Origin: Solen grandis
Taxonomy: Eukaryota; Mollusca; Bivalvia; Adapedonta; Solenidae
NCBI GenBank assembly: GCA_021229015.1
Contig: CM037780.1
Span: 62,181,323 to 62,245,322, forward strand
DNA: 64,000 bases
Direction: 5' to 3'
The notes below the pieces were generated by a model, which saw nothing but the letters and a program-made list of their open reading frames with translations, was not told the DNA's origin and did no database searches. Position numbers and translations under genes: made by a program. Positions 1-11,639 of this stretch are shown here, in pieces (the stretch's first letter is position 1; each line of letters begins with the position of its first letter).

Positions 1-132
1 ATATACAATTATTAATACCGAGTATGGGTTCTAACAAACTCCTGGGCTTTTCTGAGCACCTCTTACATGAATTAACTGAAGGCAAATCTTTCTTCAAAGC
101 CCTTCTGAGGACCTTGTGAATGTATATCTGAC

Positions 133-290
133 CTTGAATCCATCATCTCCCCCCTTGATAAGAACGCCGTCATGTAAGAAGTCCACTGTCTCCATATCCT
201 GATTGTCTGTGTATTCGTAGATACAGTCCAGTTGGAGGGTGCTGTCCTCCAGAAGCCAGAGCTGGGTCTGCTCCGGAATTACTCGGATAA
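133..290 (-). CDS. IgSF gene A, exon 2 (Ig half-domain; gene continues off the left edge)
   Basis: Read on the minus strand, the segment after a pyrimidine-rich acceptor (CCTTTACAG, AG at 292-291) encodes an Ig-like strand pattern: a lead-in VIPEQTQLWLLEDSTLQL, the B-strand cysteine in LQLDC, then VDFLHDGVLIKGG, where the usual C-strand Trp is replaced by Phe. It is the N-terminal half of an Ig domain; the second cysteine must lie on another exon beyond the left edge. The acceptor is phase 1, which fits the phase-1 donor of the signal-peptide exon at 10212-10272 and gives Ile at the junction. The 3' limit is uncertain. A donor at 132 (AAG|GTCAGA) gives phase 0, and one at 112 (AAG|GTCCTC) gives phase 2; an in-frame stop follows, so splicing must occur by then. 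The domain type is seen in the sequence; the full protein and its function are unknown. Confidence 0.62.
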
Positions 291-2090
291 CTGTAAAGGC
301 ACCAAGAACAACAGTGAAGCTCTCATTACAACTTACAGTCAGGCAAACAAAGCTTCACATCTCATAGAAACCACACAAAGAATCAAACTTGTCTTAGGCT
401 ACCAATATAACCCTCTTATACTAATAAGTCAAACAAAGGAGAATACTGGATGATAACGCTTAACGCTAAAGATAACCTGGCAATACTGATATGGCAAATC
501 TAAGGTTGATCTCAAGAGTCTGACATCATGAAGTGTATTTGACTGGTAAGATGTAAGTTATAGGCAATTCTGAAAAGCATTGGCTATCAAGGTTCATTTA
601 AGGCAAACAAACATAATTTCTGTTACTTATCTGTTTATTTCTATTACCGAGACAGCCTGCACAACATTCACATCAAGCATTATAGCGAGACCTTTAAGAA
701 TACCCCGACCCTAATGCTGCTTAACTTAGCCAGCTGGGAATAGCAAGCAACAGCATTAACATTAACTGCATCATTAATTCACATTTTTTCTTTACATTTC
801 CTCCTACTGGCAATTACAGGATGTGACAATCTGTGGACATAATGTGGATTTGATGACCCACATGTGCGTTAACACTGTGCATCATGTGCAAAAGGTCACA
901 TCCACCATGCTACAGTTTACAGAAAACATTGCGAAATCTGGTGACGCATGAAGCCGAAATATTGTTTATAAAAGTGGGAGAAACATGATTCTAAATGAGA
1001 CTTCAGAAAAATTCAGAATAAACCATTTGCTAACCCCAATTCCTTGTTTTCAACACTTTTTTTTTTGAACTTCTATAATTTGATTTTTTTAAATGAGTGT
1101 TCAACATTAATTGTTCATTATTTAGGACCCAAGCAACCTTAACTATGATGTAAAGAAACTAATATTTGTTCAAGACCCCACTTCATCACTGTATTCCCTA
1201 ATGCCCCAGATTCCAGCTGATGTAATCTCATTACAGTTTGTGTACCACATGTACGAAGTTGTGTTTCCCTGGTAACCATCACCTCCATATCCCAGTTCAC
1301 AGGTACACAACATACATGACATGAATTGGAACACATGGAAAACTGTAAACAAAGGGTCACTGGGGGCAGATCTCTTTACCAAGATACATCCAGTCATCTA
1401 TTTACACATGGGTTACAATTTGGAAGCTATCAGTTTCCCATAAGCTTAATATACAGTACAAATGTTTCAAAAACATGAGTCGATTATAGGCTGTTTGTAA
1501 TCATGTACACTAACGTCTAACCTCATGAATATTCATGGACAAATATATGACTTGATGAATATTAATAAACTGGAACTTTTAAATGCATATTTCTCTAGCC
1601 TGCTATACTGACTGTGTAAAATCTGAGCTTCAATGATGTATGAGCTAACAAAGGAAACCCTGATCAGAAAGTTCACATACAGCCAATTATCCTGGTTGAG
1701 CACTGTGCTGGACTGTGTGAGGGGCAGCACAGTTGTATCACCCCTCGTCCAGGACACTCACCTTGTCTGATAACAACCGGCTTCACATTGCCAGGACTTC
1801 GACCTAGACTAAATATAACCCAACCATAAGAATAAATGCCCAGTTTCTTTGTTGAGAAAAGGGTTTTCTATCACCTAATCCATTTCAAGTGATGCTCCTA
1901 CTAAGTAAGTAATCATTACACTCAGTAATGAATCATTAGATCCACTGCTAACCACTTATAAATACCTGATACTGCTGCTTAGCTTTACCAATATTTAGCA
2001 GTGTTCCCTACATTTTTTGTTGATCTGGGTTTATACAATTCCAGCCACTTTGCTTGAAAAGCATGTTGCTGTGACAGCATTTTGGTCATG
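291..2090. other. intronic sequence, nothing recognised
   Basis: This is the putative intron of gene A. A minus-strand reading at 1187-1340 contains CTCELGYGGDGYQ, which resembles part of an EGF repeat but lacks the surrounding cysteines and splice sites. I see no gene or named repeat. Confidence 0.4.
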
Positions 2091-2094
2091 AATA

Positions 2095-2285
2095 TAACAA
2101 TGTCCACAAGTATAGGATGACCATGAATGCACAGAGGCACCCGGTTTAAGCCATCGCTCTACCACAAGCCAGCAGGAAGTTTTCCTCTCATATAAAATCT
2201 GAGTGACCTTACTAGGACTAAAACCCACAGCCACAAAGGGCAAAGTCATAGTAATTCAGCTACATAGAACCACTTGGCTATGTGC
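2095..2285 (-). repeat. degenerate tRNA-derived SINE, CAA-tail family
   Basis: This aligns by eye with the better copies at 23791-24000 and 59911-60184 (shared blocks CACCCGGTT, CAAGCCAGCAGGAAG, AACCCACAG). It is heavily mutated and its tail is lost. Confidence 0.6.
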
Positions 2286-2372
2286 AGAATACTGGCCCAG
2301 TCCAGGACCTGTGTAGAGGGTTAAGAATAAGTTGTAAAATTCTTGTTTTCCAATCAATTTAAAACTAAAAGA
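2286..2372 (+). repeat. SINE 3' domain remnant
   Basis: The order ACTGGCCCAGTCCAGG, AATAAGTTGT, TTCCAATCAATTTAAAAC matches the 3' half of the SINE at 14041-14195. No tRNA-like head is left. Confidence 0.5.
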
Positions 2373-2379
2373 AATGTTT

Positions 2380-3225
2380 AAAAATGGATATGTTGAAATA
2401 AGAACCTGTAAAAATATTATTATAAATCCAAAATATTTGATGCTTCAGTGTACCTGATCACTATCATTCACACCTGCTTCCTTGCTATTATTTATTTGCT
2501 GCTTATGATTAATAAACATCAAAGGTATTAAAATTAGCCTGTCAAAACATTGGTTGAACTGATAAATATTTACATAAAATTCTTACATAGTATTCAAATC
2601 CTTCTTTTAGATGATTATGTTAAACTTAAAGACAAGTTCTTGAAATTCAAATCATTCATGTTTCAGACAAAAATAATACTAAATAGTAAATCAAAATATG
2701 TTTGAATATCATAAGCTTTATTTTATAAAGAAGTTAATAATTTCAAGTGACACATTATAACTAGTCCAGTATTTTATTAGTGATACTCTACAGAAGTAAG
2801 TCATGTGACTACAGACTGTGGATATAGGATAGCAAGATTAAGATTAGTAGAAACAGAGTTGCCAATGGATAAATGTTGTATACACATCTAAAAAGCAATG
2901 CAACATTAATTTCTCTTGTATATAGAAACTATGTAGAAGGCAGTTAAATATGCAATCAATGTGTTATCAAACACTTATCCTAACCAGCTGTATTTCCTAC
3001 CCTACCAGCACACATATACAATATATCAATATGTCTGGAATGTAATATGTACAGCAGGAGATGGATTTGGCCAGTGTTGTATTTCTGTCATTCAATCAGT
3101 ACCAACTCTTGCAAGTTGCATGACAAGTGGCCATCCAGCAGAGATAGAAAAGAGCAATCAACATGTATGTGTAGTCTGTAACAACCAGAGCTATCACTGA
3201 ATGTGATTCAAACTAACGCCAGAAC
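2380..3225. other. AT-rich intronic sequence, nothing recognised
   Basis: No gene, splice-bounded exon or named repeat could be supported here. Confidence 0.4.
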
Positions 3226-3226
3226 A

Positions 3227-3420
3227 AGGGCCCTGTGGTTTAGTGGCAGTGATTACTGACAGGATCTGAAGGTTTCAAGATTGATCCCTCAGGAGCTTTC
3301 CAGGTGCAAAGTACTGGTGCAACTCTGGAAGCACTGAGATGGATGGATAAGTGCAAGTCTTGAGATTTTGTTCTCCCAATCAGGGACAGAGCTCAACCAT
3401 CAATTACCACAGGCCTTATG
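3227..3420 (+). repeat. tRNA-derived SINE
   Basis: The head GGGCCCTGTGGTTTAGTGG has an A-box-like segment. A B-box-like GGTTTCAAGATTGATCCC follows about 50 bp later, then a body with AAGTACTGGTGCAACTC and TTCTCCCAATCAGG that matches the SINE at 14041-14195. A Pol III promoter is inferred from the boxes. Confidence 0.65.
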
Positions 3421-3712
3421 TTGATCCTGGTCCAGAACAGTTCTGGAGAAGAAGATTTTTAAAGATTTCACTTTAAAAATCTATTTTTAGCTCCTGTGAC
3501 CCAGATATGCAATGGACCAGAACCATTTGAACAATTTTGGTAGAACTTCACCCAAGGGACATTCCTGTAAAGTTTTATCAAAACTGGCCATGTGGTTAAG
3601 GAGGAGATGTCGTTTAAAGAAAATTGTTGACGCCTGACGGACGCACGGAAGATGGATGCCGGACAAAAGGAGATCACAATAGCTCACCATGAGCATGTTT
3701 TTCAATAGACAT
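3421..3712 (+). repeat. dispersed bivalve-type repeat (GAGCACGTT-end family), copy 1
   Basis: The chain TTAAAAATCTATTTTTAGCTCCTGTGACC, then GAGGAGATGTCGTTTAAAG, TTGTTGACG, a (GACGGACGCAC) run and CTCACCATGAGCATG is shared in the same order and orientation with 37050-37930 and 57775-58650. The class of element is unknown to me. Confidence 0.7.
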
Positions 3713-3729
3713 AAAAATGTTTAGTATTT

Positions 3730-3937
3730 GACGCACTCAATAGGTACCACATAAAGCCTGATCTGAAGAAAACCACAGTTAAACCTTACCAAATTTAATT
3801 ACAAAATCCACATTTCCAGACCACCGAGGAGCAGCGAACAGAATAAAACCTGATCAGCCTGCGAGTTAATCGCAGGCTGATCTTGTTTTATGCTGTTCGC
3901 ATAGGTCTTTTCATGGTGTCCTCTATGAGGGAAAGGG
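3730..3937 (-). mobile_element. TTAA-flanked MITE, partial copy
   Basis: The right end GAGGGAAAGGG sits against TTAA at 3938-3941. The internal hairpin (GATCAGCCTGCGAG / CGCAGGCTGATC) and the block GACGCACTCAATAGGTACC match the complete copy at 52643-52904 in inverse orientation. The terminal repeat on the left is missing, and the copy abuts the end of the preceding repeat. TTAA target use suggests piggyBac-type mobilisation, by inference. Confidence 0.75.
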
Positions 3938-3941
3938 TTAA

Positions 3942-5677
3942 ACACTAAATGAGTCTGAATACTATCCATTTCAAGTAGCTGCACATCTTAGTATGTATCT
4001 CTAGTAAATATTGATTGCTTGAACATTGTATACACACAGAAAAAAAAAGTTTTATTTACAACTCTGTATACGTAAAGTACGAAAAAATGTTAATTAACCA
4101 CTGAGCATCACATTCAATTCATACAACTAGCAAGGTAGTTTGAATTCAGGGAAAGTAACCAGAAACTGTCACAATCAAAACAACAGATTATTGTGAAGGA
4201 AAGAAATTGACTAACACTACCTAAGACTAGGGCAAAAAAAGTGATCTAAAAATGCATAGTTCAACAGTTTCTAAAAAAATGTATATCAAATAAAACAAAA
4301 AAGAAAAAAAAATCATAGGATAACAATATCTACATGCTTATTTTATTCCTGAAAATGATGGTCCCATTTCTACATCTTTTCGCTCATACTCAAAAGAGAG
4401 GGGATGAAGTACACACTCCAGACATCTATTCTGTTCTATTTTTTTTAAAAATCTTGTCTCCTTTTATATCCCTTTGAGAAAAATTTAGTACATAATGTAA
4501 ATGGTCAATACTTCATTAGGTGAGGAGATTAATTTGTTATATTTTATAAAGGTGACTAGCAGCTGTCAAGTATTTACCTGGAAAACAAAGTGCAATATTA
4601 TTGCTATTCTTCAAACAGCAGGACATGTGGGCAGGGGATTTCTTTAAATGTACAGCAATTGGTAAGTGAAACTTAACCATCTCAAATCATGGTAAGCAAT
4701 TTCATTTATATTAACAGATTTACATCTTACACATTTTGTCATGGCAATCCTGACAAAAATGTAGTATTTAAACTTTTGGTAATCATCATGAACAAAATGT
4801 GTCAAAAACAGGTTTCTTATTATCTCCTGAATTAAATTCCTAACCTCCCAATTGATAGGAAAAGGATTCCCATTTTTCTGAGCTGTTCTAAATGAACAGG
4901 TGAACTCGATTTCAAATTTTAGGAAACTGCTGTTTAGGACTCCAGCTTCCGGGATTCTAGCCAGAAGCTCAATTTGTAAACATTTGTCAAACTTTTGTCA
5001 TGACCCTACCAATCACTGTGACACTGTGATGCTTATAGGTTGCGATGCTGAAATGGGAGCTGTCAATATATGGACAATGTTCATTCTGCTTATACTTACC
5101 ATCTGCTCGATCTAAAATAAATTCAAAATTAAAATAAACAAGTTTCAATCATGCACAAGGACAGGAGTATGTCACCAAATACAGACAGGCAGGGCTTAGC
5201 TTATATGTTGGTTTTACATTGTCATATGCGTACCTCGTCGGATAGAGAAACATGCACTTTCGAGGAATAGATATGCTTTATTGACTAAATATAATGGCAT
5301 ATTATTATTGACAGGGCTTGCACTAAGCCAGAAGACTTCCATGGATCAAGAAGTGGAAGCCCCCCCACCCCCACCCCCAAAAAGGAAGTCCCAGATACAC
5401 CAGTACTGCCCGATTGCTATAAAAACTTTATCTATATCTTTTTACACCTTAAGTCAATAAATATGTTAATGTTTTAATATTTGTTATTCAATTCCTTAAA
5501 TATCTGTGTGTAGTACTGAAAATATTGCATTAATTTTTACTATCTTCAGTTTTATCACTCTGAGCAGTTCTGTATGCATGCAGGTATTTATTTTTGATGA
5601 AATGAGTTATTTATAATTCACAGAGCACTATTTTTCATGGGAGTAAAAAAAAAAGACACAGATATGTTCTATTTAAA
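3942..5677. other. AT-rich intronic sequence, nothing recognised
   Basis: Only low-complexity patches are visible, such as a C-rich run near 5360. No coding or element boundaries were found. Confidence 0.4.
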
Positions 5678-5784
5678 CAGGGCTCAAATTTAATATTTTT
5701 TGTGAGTGGTTTGAAACATAACTGGCAAACTTCATTTTCTACTCGCATTTTGCCAAAAATGTGAGTGTTAATTTTGAGCTTGGA
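5678..5784 (+). mobile_element. short hAT-like MITE
   Basis: It starts CAGGGCTCAAATTTAAT and ends TTAATTTTGAGCTTGG, an imperfect inverted terminal pair. The CAGGGCTC start resembles hAT ends. Its interior (AACTTCATTTTCTACTCGC) recurs at about 6380. Confidence 0.6.
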
Positions 5785-6319
5785 CTCTAAGCTTGACAAC
5801 CAATTCCCCTCCCATTTCTTCAGTTTTTATTGCCTGTGCGTTTCTTTGGTTTGTCGATTTCAGATTCTGTGCAAAGTTCATTGACATTACAAGATGTAGA
5901 AAAAAAAAATGGATATATTTCATTCTGACATTATTCAATTGATGACTGAAATCAGCATAAGACGCATTTCCATTGCAAACTGGGACTAGTGTAAAATCAG
6001 GCTTCCAAGGTCAATATGTGGGTGTGGGTAACTTTTATTGATTAAAAATTAACTCCAAAAATCATAATAAGAAAATAAAGGTATCAAGTATTAATATTCA
6101 GGAGGAATATTAATTGAAAAACAGCAGATGTTTAACATATATGTGTGCAAGTGTTGTGTACTGTAGTTGACAGACTGTACCCACATTTTACTCTAGTCAT
6201 ACAACAATTTACCAGTGTAAATTTCGCTTGTGATATAAAAACCAAGCTAGGATTGTTTAGTTTTGATGATGTCATTCATTATCTTATCCAAATTATCTCA
6301 TTTAGACATGTTTAAGAAA

Positions 6320-7110
6320 ACGTTTGAGGCAAAATTTTCACTTGCAAAAAAATGCTAGTGGTTTAAAACATAACTCGCAAACTTCATTTTCTACTCGCAT
6401 TTTGTCAAAATGCGAGTATTCAGTGTTCTGCCCAGCCTTCCAAAAACTTTGGGCCACAGGGCCCATTGAGCCGAGAAAATGTGGGCCATTCTCAAATTTT
6501 ATGGGCCATATCAACCAAGGGCCTTTTTTCAATAACTTTTTTTTGCCTTTTTTCCACTTTCTACACGCATGTGTAGTTATAGAAAGATTTCTTATATTTC
6601 AGACAGTTTTCATACCATAGAGTTTGATATTTCACAGTATCCTAACCATGCAAATTCATTTAACCACCTTTTTTAAAAGAATCTGAATTCCTTTTTCTTC
6701 CTTTTATCACCGATAACTGGACTTTGCAGTTAACGTGAGGTGGGTGGGGGACGCATTTTGCATTTTAGGGGAAGAATTTACCTTGCTACTAACACTGGTT
6801 GTTCCGCGCTCACATCCTGTGTACACAATGCATTGTTTTCATTAGATTGGGTATTTTTTGGTTCTTATGTAGTCAGCGATTTAAAGAAAACTAATAAGAT
6901 TTCATTTTTCTTTTGCCATCTGCCATTTTGGAAAGATGCGCCGAAGCCAAGCGCCATAGGATACCGACTGGCTAAACACCAATCAAAACAGCATTCGGAA
7001 CTCTCTAGAAAGGAGATTATGCTTTGAGATTGCTTAGGCGCTTGGTTGGTATGAAAACAAGATGCTTTGTACAAAATGGGCAGAACACTGAGTATTAATT
7101 TTGAGCCCTG
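6320..7110 (+). mobile_element. second hAT-like MITE copy, split by another element
   Basis: 6360-6420 repeats the interior of the 5678-5784 copy, and its expected 3' end, ATTAATTTTGAGCCCTG, resumes at 7094-7110 after a 670-bp insertion. The 5' end is diverged. Confidence 0.6.
6421..7090. mobile_element. 670-bp TIR element nested in the MITE
   Basis: A perfect 14-bp inverted pair bounds it: CAGTGTTCTGCCCA at 6421-6434 and TGGGCAGAACACTG at 7077-7090. The flanks GAGTATT (left) and AGTATT (right) look like the duplicated target. No transposase remains; it is a non-autonomous element. Confidence 0.75.
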
Positions 7111-8744
7111 TTAAATATTCATTATCACTATCATTTTCTTTCTTCTATTTTTCTTTCTTATTTACTTAAAAGTAGATGACAAGAAATTATAGAATACATT
7201 CAAATACCATGACTCAAGTAGGTCTAATTTCTAAAGCTGAATTTGTAAAACTATACTAAAATATTGCACTAGATCACACAAACCTTTCTTATTTACCAGT
7301 GATTCAGACTGGCATCGGCATTTCGCAGATAAAATCACAAAGAACAGATTTTTTGACAGAAAATATGATATAGTTTTAAAAGATAATTAACTTAATCATA
7401 AAATATACATTCATCAACTGGTTAAAAAATAATTAATCACGTGCAATTTTTAATCTGGGAGTACACAACTGATTCTTGGATGTACATTACTGCCATACAT
7501 CCATTAACGAGTGCAGGCCCTGCTATTTGAGTAACCATAGTAACTAATGGAGTAAGTTTGCGATCCTGTAAGTCATTTTTAATATAGTTCTATAAACAGC
7601 AAATGATAGTGCTCTATATATACAATTAAGACAGTTAGCGACAGGGTTTGCCTTTATTAGAGCATTTGAAAAAAAAAATATTTATGATTACTCAAATATG
7701 CAGCCTATCTGTTCCTCAGTTGTTGATTTTTGATTTTGTCTGCTTCAAGGCATTAATAATATGCCAAGCCCTGTCATACAAAATTAGCTAAATCAATGCT
7801 CATACTAAGTCTATACATTGCTATTCCCGCTTCTCAAACAATTAGTTAAAGAACTTAATTAAGCAATCATTCACTTTTTATGGTATTGCTTTAGCCTTGA
7901 TAAAAAATGTTTTTCTACAAACTACATGATATATTGAAGGAGTGTCCCAGTAAATTGCAGAATGTGTGAGTAAAAAAAAAAAATTAATCCAACATATTCT
8001 TACATATAATTTTAGCGTAAAAAAAAAACTTATTTTCAAATGTAATCTACTACTTGCCAAATTTAATGATGTGTCCTGTATGGTAAGATTTTTTTTTTCT
8101 TCAGTTTTTCCCTCATTGTGTTCACTTTCTATAAAAGTGATTTCAGCTGCAGTGTAAGTGATGCAGTTGTGAAAGTTTGAAACTTAACCTTTTTTTCACG
8201 ATGGCTGCCTCCATTGTGATTGTTATTACAAGTTTTAATGAAGAAAAGAAGACAAAAAGGAAACTATGGCAACAAAACTTTATTACGCACTATACTATAA
8301 GGTTGATAGACAACATCATTGAGGTAGGTAAAGCGTGTTTATTAACATTTTCATTGAAAATCCTTTTTCAAACCTGAGCAGTAATGCACTGTAATTTGGA
8401 CGTCATTTTTCTAGGCTCATAAAATGGGTCAGGGGGTAAAATAATAGGTTGGTTGGATAAAAAGGAACAAAACTTTTTTTTTAACCTCTTACTTCTAAAA
8501 GTCTTAACAATCATGTACATTTGCGTTTATTTTTTCCCAAAATTACAGATCTCAACGACTCATTTTGACATAAAAAATGAAGAAATTAATGTATAATTCT
8601 ACAATCTACTGATGTTTTTCATTGCAACTTGTGTTTAAAGGCTAGTAAAAAAAAAAACAGGCTTCCTCTAGAATCTATCCATATCCCCATCTAGCCAACT
8701 TAATGGCATTTTAATTATGGTTGATTAACCAGTTTTCGGGGTAT
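7111..8744. other. AT-rich intronic sequence, nothing recognised
   Basis: A plus-strand ATG at 8200 opens MAASIVIVITSF and reaches a GTAGGT at about 8323, which could be a donor, but no partner exon or homology is recognised. Confidence 0.35.
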
Positions 8745-9682
8745 AACAAGTTTTCAGGGTATTTTACTTTTACACCGTTTGCGCTTAGAACGTGATATGA
8801 CGAGTTGTTTTCGCTGTCCCATATGATCAAAACAAATGTCAACCATGCTCTAATATTCAAATTAAGACATCATGTGACTTCTTGTGTAAATTCTGGACAA
8901 TGTTTAAGATGCACGTCCATTTCATTAAAATCTTGAACTCGTATTTGATTAGCTATTTTGTAGATCAAACTCATCTGAATTATTTAAATTGACATATTTT
9001 CAAACAAAAATCCATTTATATTTTTTATTTAAGTTAATACAACTTACAGGTTTAGTATTTTGCGCAGTCAGCAAACTAAATGTTATCAATTACCCGGATA
9101 ATAAGTCTTTTAAGGGGTTGGAAAATAGTTTGTGCGAGAAGCTTTTTAAGGTGTGTAAAGTATATGTTTTGTGATGAATATGTGTAAAATGTTTTAATTA
9201 TCCATATGTGTCATCAATGGTAACTGTCATTAAGTTTAAAATGAAAAAAATGATCGTCGAAGGGGGTGGGTGTAAGGTCAGCAGTTTTCCCGGATAAAGT
9301 TGCAATTTTTTTTTGACCGTGGATACTAATCAGAAATTTTTTTTAACCAAATCAGCATCTCCGAAATAAAGGCTCTATAAATATCAAATAATAACAGCAT
9401 TAATTCCCTGAAATGGAATTTTGATGCATATTTAACTAACAGAGTATGTTGAGCTTAATTTGAAAATACCCCGAAAAACTTGTTAGTAAATTTTTATGTC
9501 ATCAACGTTGACTTACATTGGAATGAACGCTGCTCTGTTTTGATCGAGATGAATTTAAGATAGCAAATGTGTACAGGGAGTGACAAAATTTATTGTTGCA
9601 CCCCTTTATTCTAATTAAATGAAAATTTTAATATTTGATATGTAAATATGGATCGATCTCATTAGTACCCCGAAAACTTGTT
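8745..9682. mobile_element. TIR-bounded non-autonomous element
   Basis: AACAAGTTTTCAGGGTA at 8745-8761 and TACCCCGAAAACTTGTT at 9666-9682 form a near-perfect inverted pair. A further copy of the right terminus lies at 9467-9484, suggesting an internal duplication or a nested copy. No transposase is visible. The superfamily was not assigned. Confidence 0.6.
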
Positions 9683-10211
9683 AGACCATCATATAGCAAT
9701 AAAAACTAAAGTCTTGCATCAGAATTAAACAAGAGATGCTGAAAAAAAACATGAGAAACACAGCATTTGTACTCTAAATTACAGTAAAATATCATTCAAT
9801 CTCACTGCATCAAAAAATTATTCAGCACACTTCAGAACGTGTGTATTCAATGAAGCTGAAAAACCAGAGAACATCTGAATATGGTATGGTAACCTACAGG
9901 GTTTTACCCGTTACACCGTCATCTTTGGGAGGGATCTAGAACACCCAGAATTTGTCCCTCTAGAACCGAGTACAGTTACAGCATAGTTGCATAAAAAACT
10001 CTTTTTCTCTTATTTTACAAATCTTATGCTTAGAAATTATACTGGAGGTGAGGATGTAAATCACACTGAATATACGCAGTCTATATTTAATCATATCAGC
10101 TGATTGATAAAAATGCGTTTGATGACAAGGTCAGATTATATAGGGCAAAACATATTCGAATCAAATCAATTTACAATTCCACACACTTCGAAAAACAAAC
10201 ACTATACTTAC
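9683..10211. other. intronic sequence, nothing recognised
   Basis: This is the start of the putative gene A intron. No supported features. Confidence 0.4.
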
Positions 10212-10272
10212 TTTGTCCGAAACCTAACGCCACAAGGCAGGAAAAAGTTGCAATTATCACAGACACCTTCAT
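10212..10272 (-). CDS. IgSF gene A, exon 1 (signal peptide)
   Basis: A minus-strand ATG at 10272 opens 20 codons encoding a classic signal peptide: basic MKVS, a hydrophobic core VIIATFSCLVALG, then FGQ. It ends in a consensus donor (A|GTAAGT, GT at 10211-10210) in phase 1. The exon-1-to-Ig architecture with a phase-1 junction is typical of secreted or surface IgSF proteins. The next compatible exon I can see on this strand is the Ig exon ending at 290, about 9.9 kb away; no other convincing exon is visible between them, though short ones could be missed. The sequence just upstream (10273-10330) would be the 5' UTR and promoter; no clear TATA box is visible. The reading assumes canonical splicing and has no transcript support. 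Confidence 0.6.
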
Positions 10273-11422
10273 TTTGTATGTTAACTCCTTGATGTACCGA
10301 ATGAAAATGGCTGACTATTTCTACGCATGCGCAACATAACTAATAATCTGCAAGGGAGAAATCGTTTTAAAAGTATTCAAAATTTGTTTCAGGTTTAACG
10401 CCAAACATTTCTTATCACATTTGATATCACTAATCGTAAATATGAAAAAATAATTATAATAAAAATAATTTCGTTGATCAAAGCATTCCTAACAACAATT
10501 TTAAAAATACTTAAATTTCATGATTTCAGTAGGCTTTTAATTTTAAAACACGCTTTTAAATTGAAAATGTTTAAATAACCAATGAAAAAAAAAAAGGTGT
10601 AACGATAATTATTGGAAGAAATATTTCACGTTTATGCAAAGATCTTTTTTTTTTATTTGAGATATGATCATACGTGTATATCAAATAGCAGGGGATATAA
10701 CTTAGGCCTAACTAAGTCCCAAAAATGTGACAAGGGTTATCTTCCACTGAATTACATGCAATCAGGCTTCAAGCAATATTTTGTCATATGTAAAAAGATA
10801 AAAAGATCTGTATTAAAGAATGTGAAATCACAGCAAGTCATGCATCATCAACAAGGTTTATCACCTTCATACATGTAATTCATGTCCGGTCTACTAACAA
10901 TAATTAAATGAAGTAATACATCTTATGAATTACCTGGCCATAAACTGGGGGGGGGGGGGGGGGGGGGGGAGAATATTAAATTACATTCGAGCATTATTTG
11001 TAATGATTGTATATTTCTTTCCATCGGTTTGAAACCAACTAAAGGGAGGTAATTCAGCAGCAGAGCTGTGAAATATATCAACTCTGTCAAAAAAGGACCG
11101 TCATTATGTTAAAAAGCTGAAATTGTTCATATATGACCATTACGATGGAGTGCATTAGCAATAAAGCCGCTTTTTAAGGAATAAGCTAAGTTCAATTAAA
11201 CAGGGGTTCTCTTTAACAATCGCCGAAATAAACAAGTTTGTCGGCTAGAGATGAGCTTACAATAAAATAAAACAAAATATGTGCAGCATATAACGTTTAT
11301 TTTCATCTGAATTACCACTAAATTTTAAGAAGAAAAAATCTGCTTGTGGATTCTGGCAAATGATTTGTATTTATTTCCTATGTGGCCCACTATATTTCAC
11401 TCAGATAATTAAGAAATAAATA
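10273..11422. other. region between genes A and B, upstream of gene A
   Basis: It contains the presumptive gene A promoter and a homopolymer G run at about 10949-10969. No coding sequence is supported. Confidence 0.4.
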
Positions 11423-11579
11423 TCTAGGCCAAAAAAAAATATAATATATATATATATTATAAATATAATATTTTTTACCTTACGATTCATGTAAAAAAAA
11501 AAAAAATCCGAACTACCGACCCTCTTTTTTTATCTGCTGGAGATCAGAAACGAAACTTTTTTTCTTCTTGGCCCTAGCT
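11423..11579. mobile_element. possible small MITE with CTAGG-(G)CC-AA ends
   Basis: CTAGGCCAAAAAAAA on the left faces TTTTTCTTCTTGGCCCTAG on the right. The A/T-rich ends and an ACCGACCCTC block resemble the MITE at 14419-14670, but the pairing is imperfect. Confidence 0.35.
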
Positions 11580-11606
11580 ACAGCTTACGCTGTACATGCA
11601 ATTAGG

Positions 11607-11635
11607 ACCTATCTATCTATCTATCTATCTATCTA
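11607..11635. repeat. (ATCT)n microsatellite
   Basis: About seven ATCT units are visible. Confidence 0.9.
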
Positions 11636-11639
11636 GTCT

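Noticed and set aside
1187..1340. EGF-like exon on the minus strand (CTCELGYGGDGYQ)
   Set aside because: Only one EGF-like stretch, without the remaining cysteines or flanking splice sites; two other frames are equally open.
8200..8322. First exon of a plus-strand gene (MAASIVIVITSF...) with GTAGGT donor
   Set aside because: No partner exon, domain or codon bias supports it.
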